A stretch of 64,000 nt of DNA from the NCBI RefSeq assembly GCF_024349785.1, contig NZ_AP018819.1:1-64000 (forward strand). Reading direction: 5' to 3'. This document shows, one piece after another, positions 32,911 through 43,100 of this stretch. Source of the stretch: Sphingomonas bisphenolicum. GTDB taxonomy: Bacteria > Pseudomonadota > Alphaproteobacteria > Sphingomonadales > Sphingomonadaceae. Position 1 is the first letter of the stretch, and every line of letters begins with the position of its first letter. The notes under the pieces are model-generated. The model searched no databases and was not told the origin of the DNA. It saw nothing but the letters and a program-made list of their open reading frames with translations. Position numbers and translations under genes: made by a program.

Positions 32911-35229
32911 ATGATCGCAAAACACGTCCCCATGAAGGCGACTTCCAAGAGCGATTTTGGCGGGTTGGTGCGATACATCACCAGCGCGCAGGGACGTGAC
33001 GAGCGCGTGGGTCTGGTGACTGTCACCAACTGCAACGGCCATACGCCAGAAGATGCTGCGCAGGACGTTATGCTTGTCCAATCCGCCAACCAGCGGGCGG
33101 CGTCGGATAAGACCTACCACTTGATTATTTCCTTCCGGCCCGGCGAGAATCCCAGCGCCGAGGTTATGCGTGACATAGAGGAGGCGGTATGCGCCGCGTT
33201 GGGCTTTGCCGAGCATCAACGGGTTAGCGCCGTCCACCACGACACCGACAACACGCATATTCATCTAGCGATCAACAAGATTCACCCTGTCCGGCACACG
33301 ATCCACGCGCCGTTGCGGGATTATCAAACCCTTGCCGCTGTTTGTGAGCGGCTAGAGGTCAAGCACGGGTTAGAGCCGGATAATCATGCGGCCCGGCAGC
33401 GCGCGGGAGAAGCACGCGCGCGCGACATGGAGCAGATCGCGGGCACGGAAAGCCTGATAGGTTGGGCGCAGCGGAATTGCGCCGAGCCATTGAAGGCCGC
33501 CGCGAGTTGGGCCGAGTTGCACCAGATCGCGGCCAATTTCGGCTTGTCGGTGCAGGCGCGCGGCAACGGCCTGATATTTGCGGCGATGGACGGAACGACC
33601 GTAAAGGCCAGCTCCATCGCGCGCGAACTGTCAAAAGGGGCGCTAGAGAAACGCTTGGGAGCCTTCCAGAGCGCACAGGGAGGGGAGGGGGCACCGAAGG
33701 CCCGTCAGACCTATGAAAAGCGCCCCGTGCCCTCCCGTATCGACACCAGCGCCCTATTCTCCGCCTACCGCGAGCAGCAGGGCACACGCGCCACGCGCCG
33801 AAAGGTCGAGCTGGCCGAGGCCGCAGCCAAGCGCCGCGCGGCCATTGAACAGGTGAAGCGCATCGGGAGGACGAAGCGGGCGGCGATAAAGCTGCTAGGT
33901 GGCGGCCCGGTTGTTAAGCGCCTCAATTACGCATTGGCGGCCCGCTCCACCAAGGCCGCCATTGCCAAGATTGTCGCCGCCCACGGGCGGGAACGGGAGC
34001 GCATTGCGTCGCGCAATTCCCGGCGCGGGTGGAATGACTGGCTACAGGAGCAGGCCAAGGCAGGCGACCAGACCGCCCTTGAGGCCCTGCGCGCGCGGGA
34101 GGGGCGGCGCACAGCCCCCAATGACGCGCTGCATATAGCCGCCATGCCGACCGCAGCGCATCCCGCAGCGATCAGGCAAGACCACATCACTAAGCGCGGG
34201 ACGATCATCTACCGCACCGCCAATGCAGCGGTGCGCGATGATGGCCAGCGCCTGCATGTATCGCGCGGGGCGCAGATCGAGGGCGTTGTTGCCGCCTTGC
34301 GGCTTGCGCACGAACGCTATGGCGACAGGCTGGCGATCAGCGGCAGCGATCAATTCAAGGCCCTTGTGGTGGAAGCCGCCGCCCGTTCGGCCATGCCCAT
34401 CACTTTCGCGGACCCCGATCTAGAGGCCCGCCGTCAAAATATCAGGCAAGAGGAGCGTGCGCGTGACAGACAAATCATTGGACGAGGAGATAGAGGCGGC
34501 GCTGGCGTTGTTGGGCGAAACGCCGTCAATGGCGCTGGACGAGACGCCAGCGCCACAGCACCAGGTCGAAACGGGACATTCCGACCCGGAGCCGTCAGCG
34601 CCGGAGGAACCAACGCCGGAACCGGCCTTGCAGCCGGAGGAGCCAGCATCGCCGCCGTTGGAATTGGTCACGCACAGCCCGCCAGAAATGGACATTCTAG
34701 CGCCGGAGGAGCCGAGGCCCCCAGCGAGCGCGCCGTTAAGCCCAACATTGGCCGCGTTGGACGAGAGCCGCCGCCCGAAAGCCGAGGTAGTTTGCGCGAC
34801 CTGTCCAAACTCGGTCTGGTTCAGCACGCCGAGCGAGGTAGCTTGCTATTGCCGCGTCATGTTCATTCAGACGTGGACGACCAAAAAGCCCGGCCAGATC
34901 GTCTTGTGCGACGGGACGACGATCGGCCGCGAATGAGCGACGATCAGGCCAGAGCAGCGGATAAATACATTGCGGAACGTAATGCGAAGCGTCACATTGG
35001 AATGGATATACCGGCGCATCGGCTGTTCACTGGCGATCATGGGCCGCTGATTTACGCCGGGACGCGACAAATCGAAGGGCAGAAATTGATACTCCTAAGA
35101 GATGGCGCTGACATGCTTGTGCTGCCCGTGGACGCGCGCAGCGCCGCCCGCGCGGGCAAGCTGGCGATTGGCGAGCCGATCGAGATTGCCAGCAACGGCA
35201 CCGTCAAAAGCAAGGGGCGCAGCCGGTAA
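32911..35229 (+). CDS. traI: TraI, MOBP relaxase
   Basis: A 772-residue relaxase very like RK2 TraI at its N-terminus: MIAKHVP start, Tyr22 in GLVRYIT as the strand-transfer residue, YHLIISFRPGE, and the metal-binding motif HHDTDNTHIHLAIN (about residues 109-122). The region around residues 425-510 (IIYRTANAAVRDDGQRLHVS) resembles an LPD7-type domain of unknown role. The C-terminal part is variable and overlaps the nested traH gene. It nicks oriT and pilots the strand into the recipient. Confidence 0.94.
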   Translation: MIAKHVPMKATSKSDFGGLVRYITSAQGRDERVGLVTVTNCNGHTPEDAAQDVMLVQSANQRAASDKTYHLIISFRPGENPSAEVMRDIEEAVCAALGFAEHQRVSAVHHDTDNTHIHLAINKIHPVRHTIHAPLRDYQTLAAVCERLEVKHGLEPDNHAARQRAGEARARDMEQIAGTESLIGWAQRNCAEPLKAAASWAELHQIAANFGLSVQARGNGLIFAAMDGTTVKASSIARELSKGALEKRLGAFQSAQGGEGAPKARQTYEKRPVPSRIDTSALFSAYREQQGTRATRRKVELAEAAAKRRAAIEQVKRIGRTKRAAIKLLGGGPVVKRLNYALAARSTKAAIAKIVAAHGRERERIASRNSRRGWNDWLQEQAKAGDQTALEALRAREGRRTAPNDALHIAAMPTAAHPAAIRQDHITKRGTIIYRTANAAVRDDGQRLHVSRGAQIEGVVAALRLAHERYGDRLAISGSDQFKALVVEAAARSAMPITFADPDLEARRQNIRQEERARDRQIIGRGDRGGAGVVGRNAVNGAGRDASATAPGRNGTFRPGAVSAGGTNAGTGLAAGGASIAAVGIGHAQPARNGHSSAGGAEAPSERAVKPNIGRVGREPPPESRGSLRDLSKLGLVQHAERGSLLLPRHVHSDVDDQKARPDRLVRRDDDRPRMSDDQARAADKYIAERNAKRHIGMDIPAHRLFTGDHGPLIYAGTRQIEGQKLILLRDGADMLVLPVDARSAARAGKLAIGEPIEIASNGTVKSKGRSR
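34463..34936 (+). CDS. traH: TraH, encoded inside traI in another frame
   Basis: A 157-residue acidic, Pro/Glu-rich protein read in a different frame within traI, an arrangement known from RK2. The last 40 residues are conserved-looking: VVCATCPNSVWFSTPSEVACYC, with a CxxC...CxC pattern that could bind zinc. The GTG at 34463 follows AGAGGA at good spacing; a GTG at 34457 is too close. In RK2, TraH stabilises the relaxosome by contacting TraI and TraJ. Confidence 0.78.
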   Translation: MTDKSLDEEIEAALALLGETPSMALDETPAPQHQVETGHSDPEPSAPEEPTPEPALQPEEPASPPLELVTHSPPEMDILAPEEPRPPASAPLSPTLAALDESRRPKAEVVCATCPNSVWFSTPSEVACYCRVMFIQTWTTKKPGQIVLCDGTTIGRE

Positions 35230-35250
35230 CGGCCGCGAGAAGGGCAAAGC

Positions 35251-37143
35251 ATGGCAAAGAAGCGCAATACAGCCATCGGGCCGCAAGTGCGGGAGCGCGG
35301 AAGCAAGGGCGATAATCGCCCGTTGCTGGCGGCCCTTGTGGCCGGTTCCGCCCTTGGAGGCTTATGGAGCGCAACGCAGATGTTCGCGCACCAGATGGCC
35401 TATCAGGCTACCTTGGGGCCGAACGCGGGCCATATCTATGCCCCGTGGCGTTTCCTGCAATGGTTCAGCAAATGGAGCGAGGTTCCGGCGCTGAAACCCG
35501 CCTTCGGGCAAGCCGTGGGCGTGGGCACCGTGGTTTTCGGCGTGGGCGTCCTGATAACCGCTGCTGTCAAACTGGCGAAATCGAACGCCGGGAAGGGCAA
35601 TGCCTATCTGCATGGATCGGCCCGCTGGGCCGACATGGAGGACATTCGCGCGGCCAGCCTCGTTGAAAATGATGGGGTCTATATTGGCGCATATCAGGAG
35701 AAGAACGGGAAGACGGTCTATCTACGCCATTCCGGCCCGGAGCATTGCCTAACCTATGCCCCGACCCGATCGGGGAAGGGCGTGGGCCTTGTCATCCCGA
35801 CGCTGCTTTCGTGGCCGCATAGCGCCGTCATCACCGATTTGAAGGGCGAGCTATGGGCGTTGACCGCCGGTTGGAGGAAGCAGCACGCCAACCAGATCGT
35901 CATGCGGTTTGAACCGGCCAGCTCGCGCGGCTCCGCCCACTGGAACCCGCTGGACGAAATCAGGGTAGGGACTGACAACGAAGTCGCAGACGTTCAGAAT
36001 CTCGCTACGCTGATAGTGGACCCGGACGGGAAGGGGGTCGAAAGCCATTGGCAAAAGACCTCGCGGGCGCTTCTGGTAGGCGTGATCCTGCATGTCATCT
36101 ACAAAGCCAAGCATGGCGGCAACGCGGCGACCTTGGCCGAAGTGGATGCCGTATTGGCCGATCCGGTTCGGCCCGCGCAGGAAGTTTGGGAGGAAATGCT
36201 TACGTTCGGCCATTTGCCGGGCGGCAAAAATCATCCCGTTGTCGGCAAAGCCGCACGCGCCCAGCTCAATCGCCCCGATGATGAGGGCGGATCGGTTCTA
36301 TCGACCGCGCAGAGCTATCTAGAATTATATCAAGACCCGGTTGTGGCCGCGAATACCGCCACTTCCGATTTTCTCATTCGTGACCTGATGAACAGCGAGA
36401 GGCCGGTTAGCCTCTACATCATCACCCAGCCCACGGATAAGGACCGGCTGCGCCCGCTTGTCCGCGTCATGCTCAACATGATGGTGCGTATCCTCGCGCC
36501 CAAGCAGGAGTTCGAGGAGGGCCGCGTAGTTCAGAGCTACAAGCACCGCGCGCTATTTATGATTGATGAGTTTCCCAGCCTTGGGAAACTTGGAATCATT
36601 CAGGAGTCCTTGGCGTTCGCCGCAGGCTACGGCCTGAAATTCTATCTCATTTGTCAGGACACCAACCAGCTTAGGAGCCGGGAAACCGGCTATGGGCCGG
36701 ATGAGCTGATAACCTCCAATGCTCATATCCAGAACGCCTATCCGCCCAACCGCGTTGAGACGGCCGAGCATCTTTCCAAACTCACCGGGCAGACCACCGT
36801 TCTTAAAGAGCAAATCACTAAAAGCACGGGACGCGGGGGCGGGGGGTTCTTTGGTGGCACCGTGTCCAAGACCGTGCAGGAAACCCAGCGCCCGCTTTTG
36901 ACGCCGGATGAGTGCATGAGGATGCCGGGGCCGAAGAAGACCCCGGACGGAGATATTTCGGAAGCGGGCGACATGCTGATTTATGTCGCAGGCTATCCCA
37001 TGATCTACGGCCGTCAGCCCCTCTATTTCCAAGACCCGACCTTTAGTGCCCGCGCCAAGATTCCCGCGCCGGATCGGAGCGACACGATCAGGGGCAATCA
37101 AGCGCCGAAGCCGCCCGAAGGGGGCCGGAGGATCAAACTATGA
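35251..37143 (+). CDS. traG: TraG, type IV coupling protein
   Basis: A 630-residue VirD4/TraG-family ATPase. Two N-terminal membrane segments (about residues 25-45 and 85-105), Walker A APTRSGKGVGLVIPTLL (near 170) and Walker B RALFMIDEFPSLGKL (near 430). It links the relaxosome at oriT with the trb channel. The stop overlaps the traF start (ATGA). Confidence 0.95.
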   Translation: MAKKRNTAIGPQVRERGSKGDNRPLLAALVAGSALGGLWSATQMFAHQMAYQATLGPNAGHIYAPWRFLQWFSKWSEVPALKPAFGQAVGVGTVVFGVGVLITAAVKLAKSNAGKGNAYLHGSARWADMEDIRAASLVENDGVYIGAYQEKNGKTVYLRHSGPEHCLTYAPTRSGKGVGLVIPTLLSWPHSAVITDLKGELWALTAGWRKQHANQIVMRFEPASSRGSAHWNPLDEIRVGTDNEVADVQNLATLIVDPDGKGVESHWQKTSRALLVGVILHVIYKAKHGGNAATLAEVDAVLADPVRPAQEVWEEMLTFGHLPGGKNHPVVGKAARAQLNRPDDEGGSVLSTAQSYLELYQDPVVAANTATSDFLIRDLMNSERPVSLYIITQPTDKDRLRPLVRVMLNMMVRILAPKQEFEEGRVVQSYKHRALFMIDEFPSLGKLGIIQESLAFAAGYGLKFYLICQDTNQLRSRETGYGPDELITSNAHIQNAYPPNRVETAEHLSKLTGQTTVLKEQITKSTGRGGGGFFGGTVSKTVQETQRPLLTPDECMRMPGPKKTPDGDISEAGDMLIYVAGYPMIYGRQPLYFQDPTFSARAKIPAPDRSDTIRGNQAPKPPEGGRRIKL

Positions 37144-37673
37144 AGCGGCCGAGCTTCGCCAAGGTCAGCCGCTATGCGGTTTGTGGCGTGGCGGGGGCCA
37201 TGATCGCCATGCTTGGCGCGAAGGCGGCGGGCCTTCGCTTCAACGCTACGCCGAGCATCCCGCTAGGCGTCTATCGGGCGACGGGCGGGACCGCGCAAAA
37301 GGGCGATCTTGTGGCGTTCTGTCCGCCCGCAGCGCCGCCCTTTTTGGAGGCGTTGCGTAGGCGCTACATCGAACCCGGCGACTGCCCCAGCGGAAGCTAT
37401 GAAATGATGAAGCGGATTTTAGCCGCTAAAGGCGACCGCGTTCAGATTGGCGGGCAGGGCGTGCGGATCAACGGCCGCCTTGTCCCCGACAGCGCTCCGC
37501 AGCTTGCCGATGGGGCAGGGCGGGCCTTGCCCCGGCTCAATGCCGATTGGACGCTAGGCGACGGGGAAATCCTTGTCCTTGGCGATGGCGCGGCCTCTTT
37601 CGACGGCCGCTATTTCGGGCCGATCAGCGCGCGGCAAGTGACCGCCCCTATCAAACCCGTAGTGACGTGGTGA
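37140..37673 (+). CDS. traF: TraF, S26-family peptidase that matures the pilin
   Basis: A 177-residue membrane-anchored signal-peptidase-like protein. The N-terminal helix covers residues 12-31; catalytic Ser39 in TPSIPLG and Lys91 in MMKRILAAKGDRV are placed as in RK2 TraF. In RK2 this enzyme cyclises the TrbC pilin. A KorB operator lies in the codons just after the catalytic Lys (R-I-L-A-A-K), so the protein motif and the operator overlap. Confidence 0.9.
   Translation: MKRPSFAKVSRYAVCGVAGAMIAMLGAKAAGLRFNATPSIPLGVYRATGGTAQKGDLVAFCPPAAPPFLEALRRRYIEPGDCPSGSYEMMKRILAAKGDRVQIGGQGVRINGRLVPDSAPQLADGAGRALPRLNADWTLGDGEILVLGDGAASFDGRYFGPISARQVTAPIKPVVTW
37418..37430. promoter_or_regulatory. KorB-type operator inside traF
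   Basis: Perfect TTTAGCCGCTAAA in the codons for I-L-A-A-K of traF. Could be chance from the conserved peptide motif, or a real internal site. Confidence 0.65.
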
Positions 37674-37677
37674 CGGC

Positions 37678-39858
37678 ATGAGCGGGGAGATCATTGTCAT
37701 TGCTGAAAAGCCCGAACTCGCGCGGGCCATTGCCGAGGGCCTTGGGGGAGGGGCGCGACAAGACGGCTTCATAGATTGCGGCCGTCATTATGTGACATGG
37801 GCGATCGGCCACATGCTTGAGCTGGTGGACCCGCAAGACCCGTGGAACATGGCCGCGCTGCCGATCAGCTTCATCCCGTGGGAAAAGCGGCCCGTCGCCA
37901 AGACGAGCGCCCAGCTCCGCACGATCGGCAAACTCCTCAAATCGGCGCGGAGCGTCATTCACGCGGGCGACCCCGACGATGAGGGCCAGCTTATTGTTGA
38001 CGAGATTCTGCAATGGGCCGGGAGCCGGTTGCCGGTCCAACGCCTGCTAATCAATGACAACAATCTAAAGGTTGTGCAGCGGGCCTTGGCGTCCATGCGG
38101 GATAACCGTGAATTTGCCGGGTTGTCCGCATCGGCCGAGGCGCGCAGCGTGGGCGACTTGCTCTATGGCGTGAACATGACCCGCGCCTATACCCTCGCGG
38201 CGCAGGCGCGGGGGTTTCAGGGCGTTCTTAGCGTCGGCCGCGTGCAGACCCCTATCTTGGGCCTTGTCGTCCGCCGTGACCGCGATTTTGAGGCGCACAC
38301 CAAGAGCTATTATTACACGGTTTCGGGCCAGTTCAGTTTCGCCGGGCTGACCTTTCCCGCGCGCTACCAGATCGGAGAGGGCGACCCGGTTGATGAGCAG
38401 CGCCGCTTGATCGACCGCAATTTTGCGACGGCGGTAGCCGGGGCGGTGCAGGGGCAACCGGCTCGCATCGCCAGCGCCAAGACCACGGCGAAAGAGGCAG
38501 CGCCGCCGCTGCCCTACAACCTCTTGAAGCTGCAAACCGATGCCGCACGGAAATTCGGCTATAAGCCCAATCAGGTGAAGGACATTACGCAGGCGTTGCG
38601 GGAGAAGCATCGCCTTATCACCTACAACCGCAGCGACAGCGAATATTTGAGTGATGAGCAGCACGCGGACGCCCCCGGCGTGCTGGCGGCCGTCGCCGCG
38701 ACGGTCCCGATGCTGGCGGCGATCGCGCAGCGCGCGGACCCGGCGATAAAAAGCCGTGCCTTCAACTCGCAGAAGGTTTCCGCGCATCACGCCATCATTC
38801 CGACCGAAGCCACGGCCGATTTTGCCGCGCTGACAGAGCCGGAGCAGCGAACCTATATGCTGATCGCGCGCGCCTATGTCGCGCAGTTCTGGCCCGCGAA
38901 CCAATATGACCAGACCGAAATCGAGATAGAGGTTGCGGGTCACGCCTTTGCCGCGCGGGGCAAGGTTGTGACCAAGCCGGGTTGGACGGTTCTCTATAAG
39001 AACGATGTAGGCAATGAGGACATTGCCGAGGACGAGGACACCCTTGCGGCCGATTTGCGTTCGATCGCGTCGGGCATGGCCGGGCAATGCCTTTCCGCCA
39101 GCGCCGACCAGCAGGAAACCAAGCCCAAGCCGCTCTATACGATGGCCACGCTTTTGACCGACCTAACGCGGGTGGCCAAATATGTTCGGGACGAGCGGCT
39201 TAGGAAACTCCTGATCGAGAAGGACAAGGGGAAGGCGGGCGAGCATGGCGGAATTGGAACCCCGGCGACCCGCGACAGCATCATAGCCACGCTTTTCGAT
39301 CGCGGCTTTTTGATCGAGAAGGGCAAGAATATCATCAGCTCCCCGCAGGCGCGCGGCTTCTATGACGCCTTGCCGGATCAGGCGAAATTTCCCGACATGA
39401 CCGCCATTTGGCACGAACAGCAGCGCGCGATTGCCGAGGGCAAGAGCGATGCCATGACATTCGTTCGCGGACTGGCCGATTATGTCGGCCGCGAGGTCGC
39501 GCGGGTGAAAGAGCAGGGCCTTGCCATAGCGATCGACGCGCCGCCTTGCCCGTCATGTTCCAAGCCGCTGCGCCGGATCAAAGGGAGCAAGGGCTATTTT
39601 TGGTCCTGCACCGGCTATGCCGACGGCTGTAAATTCACCGCCAATGACAAGGCGGGCAAGCCGGAGCTGGTGAAGGCTCCCGCGCCCGTGCCGTCGCAGC
39701 AGCACAAATGCCAAGCGTGCGGCGCTGGCCTAGTGCGGCGTCCTTCCGCGAAAAAGAAGGGGGCCTTCTGGTGGAGTTGCAGCGCCTATCCCGGCTGCAA
39801 ACAGACCTATTTCGACAACAAGGGACAGCCCGATTTCAGCAAAGGAGAACGAGCATGA
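37678..39858 (+). CDS. traE: TraE, topoisomerase III-type type IA topoisomerase
   Basis: A 726-residue type IA topoisomerase. N-terminal Toprim region ([36 protein letters not shown]), active-site Tyr in [13 protein letters not shown] (near residue 321), and two C-terminal Cys4 zinc ribbons ([10 protein letters not shown]... and [11 protein letters not shown]...). RK2 encodes the same enzyme as TraE. It may decatenate or relax DNA during transfer or replication. Its stop overlaps the next start. Confidence 0.93.
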   Translation: MSGEIIVIAEKPELARAIAEGLGGGARQDGFIDCGRHYVTWAIGHMLELVDPQDPWNMAALPISFIPWEKRPVAKTSAQLRTIGKLLKSARSVIHAGDPDDEGQLIVDEILQWAGSRLPVQRLLINDNNLKVVQRALASMRDNREFAGLSASAEARSVGDLLYGVNMTRAYTLAAQARGFQGVLSVGRVQTPILGLVVRRDRDFEAHTKSYYYTVSGQFSFAGLTFPARYQIGEGDPVDEQRRLIDRNFATAVAGAVQGQPARIASAKTTAKEAAPPLPYNLLKLQTDAARKFGYKPNQVKDITQALREKHRLITYNRSDSEYLSDEQHADAPGVLAAVAATVPMLAAIAQRADPAIKSRAFNSQKVSAHHAIIPTEATADFAALTEPEQRTYMLIARAYVAQFWPANQYDQTEIEIEVAGHAFAARGKVVTKPGWTVLYKNDVGNEDIAEDEDTLAADLRSIASGMAGQCLSASADQQETKPKPLYTMATLLTDLTRVAKYVRDERLRKLLIEKDKGKAGEHGGIGTPATRDSIIATLFDRGFLIEKGKNIISSPQARGFYDALPDQAKFPDMTAIWHEQQRAIAEGKSDAMTFVRGLADYVGREVARVKEQGLAIAIDAPPCPSCSKPLRRIKGSKGYFWSCTGYADGCKFTANDKAGKPELVKAPAPVPSQQHKCQACGAGLVRRPSAKKKGAFWWSCSAYPGCKQTYFDNKGQPDFSKGERA

Positions 39859-40106
39859 CGGATCAACCCAATGCGCAGGACGTGCCCACCCTTGACGAGC
39901 TGGTGACGCGCAAACTTGCCGACGCCGAGACTCCCGGCGCGGTTGTGGAGTTCGACCCGGAGGAGGCGGAGCGGGCGGGGGCCTTTGTTGAGGATGCCAT
40001 GAGCGAGGCCGACGCGCGCGAGGCCGAGGAAGGGCTTGATGGTGACGCGGAGCCGATCGCCACGGGACGCGGCGAATTGATCGCGGCAGCGCGCAACGCC
40101 GACTAA
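39855..40106 (+). CDS. traD: Small acidic protein at the traD position
   Basis: An 83-residue, very acidic protein (many Glu/Asp/Ala: [29 protein letters not shown]) of unknown function. It starts in an ATGA overlap with traE and precedes traC, the place of traD in RK2. The symbol rests on gene order only. Confidence 0.6.
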   Translation: MTDQPNAQDVPTLDELVTRKLADAETPGAVVEFDPEEAERAGAFVEDAMSEADAREAEEGLDGDAEPIATGRGELIAAARNAD

Positions 40107-40124
40107 TCGGGAGGAGGCGAGGAT

Positions 40125-43100
40125 ATGGCCGAGGGCAAGATACCTTTTCACCAGCGCGTTGCCGACAAGCTGATAGAGCAGTTGAAGCAGGGCACCGCCC
40201 CTTGGCAAAAGCCTTGGGAGGCGACGGGCAGCAGCGGGTTGCCGTTCAACCCCACCACGGGGAAACGCTATCGCGGCGTCAATGTCCTCAATCTCATGTC
40301 CGAGGGCCGGGCTGATAATCGCTGGCTGACATACAAGCAGGCCGCAGCCCAAGGCGCACAGGTGCGGAAGGGCGAGAAAGGCTCCCTTGTCCAATACTGG
40401 CAGTTCGAGGAGGAGCGGGTAGTTCGGGACGAGAGCGGTAAGCCCGTTCTGGATGCCGAGGGTCGCCAGAGGAAAGAGAAGGTCGAGCTTGAGCGGCCCC
40501 GTGCGTTTTATGCCGTGGTGTTCAACGCCGAGCAGATCGACGGGCTTGCCCCGATCGTCACCACTACGCACGAATGGAATCCGGTGGAGCGGGCCGAGGC
40601 CATCTTGCGGGCGTCGGGCGCGAAAATCACCGAGGAAGCGGGCGACCGCGCCTATTATCGGCCTTCGACCGACAGCATCACCTTGCCGTTGCGGAGCCAG
40701 TTTCCGAGCGCGGATCGGTTCTACGCCACGGCGCTGCACGAGCTGGGGCACTGGACTGGCCACCCCAACCGCCTTGACCGGGATTTGGCGCACCCGTTCG
40801 GTTCGGAAGGCTATGCCCGCGAAGAATTGCGGGCCGAGATTGCGAGCCTCATAACCGGGCAGGAATTGCAGATCGGCCACGACCCGGAGCAGCACGCGGC
40901 CTATGTCGGATCATGGATCAAAGTCCTTGAGGAAGACCCGCTTGAGATTGTCCGTGCCGCATCGGACGCCGAGAAGATTCACACCTATGTTCTGGCGCTG
41001 GAACAAAAACAGGTTCAGCAGGTCGAGCAGGCACACGACCATACGCAATATTTCGTCAGCAACGAAAATACGCTTTGCTATCAGCAGCCGGGCATGGCGA
41101 TGTTGGGCGTTCTTGCCAGCAATATAGACGGGCGCAACCCGATTAACGGGCCATTCTATGCCAGTCCGCTAGATCAAATCCGGCCTGCCACGCGCGAGGA
41201 TTTTGACAGGTTCCGCGTTACTCTACCGCCAGACTTCCAGCAGGCGCAGGAGTATCGCCAGAATGATCTTGATGAGGGCGATCGGCTTGCGGTCGCGGAC
41301 ATGGCCAAGACTGTTCAAGCCTATGAGGAGTGGCAGAACGGCCCCCATTTCGAGGGGAACGAGGAAGCGGACCTAGTAATATCCGACGACCTCAATATGG
41401 AGCTGGACGAGCGTATAAAGGCCGCCTTCGCCAGACCGGGGCTTGCGGCGGCGCTCAATGCCTCCGGGTTTACGGTCGAGCGGCTGACAGACCATAGCGG
41501 CGACAGATGGGCCGCCGCAGCCGGGGCCGTTGCCGCCATAGGCGATCCTATACCGGAGCCGCAGCAGCACTATTCCGACCGCACTTTGCGCGCGCTGATC
41601 GACAAGCACGGTTGGGAGCCGGTTGATAGTGGCGGGCCGATGCACACCGTTCGACGGCAATTTGAGGGCGTCGGGCCGATCGGCACGATGATAACCCCGA
41701 ACGGCGAGCGAAACCTTATGGCGGGCTATTCCGCAGATAGCGAACGCCGCCGCTATATCGCCTTGTCGCTTGGGCCGAACCAGATCACCGATTTTGACGG
41801 CCGCGACCAGAACCCGGAGGACGTTGCCCGCCTTGTCAATTTGAAGGCCGAGCAATATGCCGATGAGCGCCGCGAGCGGCAGGGCTTGGCCCCTCTCTAT
41901 GCGGTCAATTCGCCGCCCTTGGGCATCGCCGCGACCGACCAGCGGGACGCCGCGCCAGAGCCTTCCACCCGCACATATCTTGCGGTCCCCTATCGGGAAA
42001 AGGACGAGGCGAAAGCCTTGGGCGCGAAATGGGATAAGGCCGAAAAGTCGTGGTATGTTCCGGCAGGCGCTAATGTCGAGCCGTTCCAGAAATGGCTTTC
42101 AAGCGCCGTAGAGGCACCCGCAGGAGATCTAGGCCAATCGCTCCCCGGCGAGCGCGCGCAGCGCCCCACGGCCCCGGAGCAGCCGCAGGAAGGGCAAACG
42201 ATGCAGGAAACCCCGCGACAGGCACGCGAATATCTGGCGGTGCCTTATGGCGAACGAACCCTTGCCAAAGCCAACGGCGCGAAATGGGATGCCGCTCGCA
42301 AGAGCTGGTATGCGCCGGAGGGCGCGGACCCGGAGAAGCTGGCGCGCTGGAAAATAGACAATCAGCCGCGCCAGAAGGAGGCGAAAAGCCCGGAGGTCGA
42401 ATTTGCCGACGCGATGAAATCTCTTGGCCTTGAGGTTCCCGCAGGGCACCCGATGATGGACGGCAAGACCCACCGCGTTCCGGCACAGGGCGATGGAAAG
42501 GGCGAGGTGGCGGGTTTCTATGTCGCCTTCACCGATGGCCACCCAGCGGGCTACATCAAGAACAACCGTTCGGGGCTGGATATGCGATGGAAAAGCACCG
42601 GCTACACGTTGAGCGAGGAGGAAAAGGCCCGGTTGAACGCCGAGGCCGCCACCAAGCGAGAGGAGCGCGAGCGGGAGCGGGCGGCGACATATGATGCGAC
42701 GGCCGAGCGCGTGCAGCAGCGCGCCGCGCAATGCCGTCAGATCGAGCAGGCAACGCCCTACATGGAGAGGAAGGGTATTGCGCCGACGATCGGCGCGCTC
42801 GCCAGCGCCAGCGATACTACAATCCACCTTCCGGCGATCGACACCAGCGGCAAGCACTGGACGACGCAATATATTCAGGAAGACGGCACGAAGCGTTTTG
42901 CGAAGGAGAGCCACAAGGAAAGCTGTTTCCATGTGGTCAACGGGGGCGTGACGCCGCAGGCCGCACTAGCCGCGCTCGACAAGGCCCCGCGCATTATGAT
43001 TGGCGAAGGCTACGCGACGATGGCGACCGTCTCTAGCGTGGTGGACCATGCGACCGTCGCGGCGTTCGATTCCGGCAACCTCCCCGCCGTCGCAGCCGCG

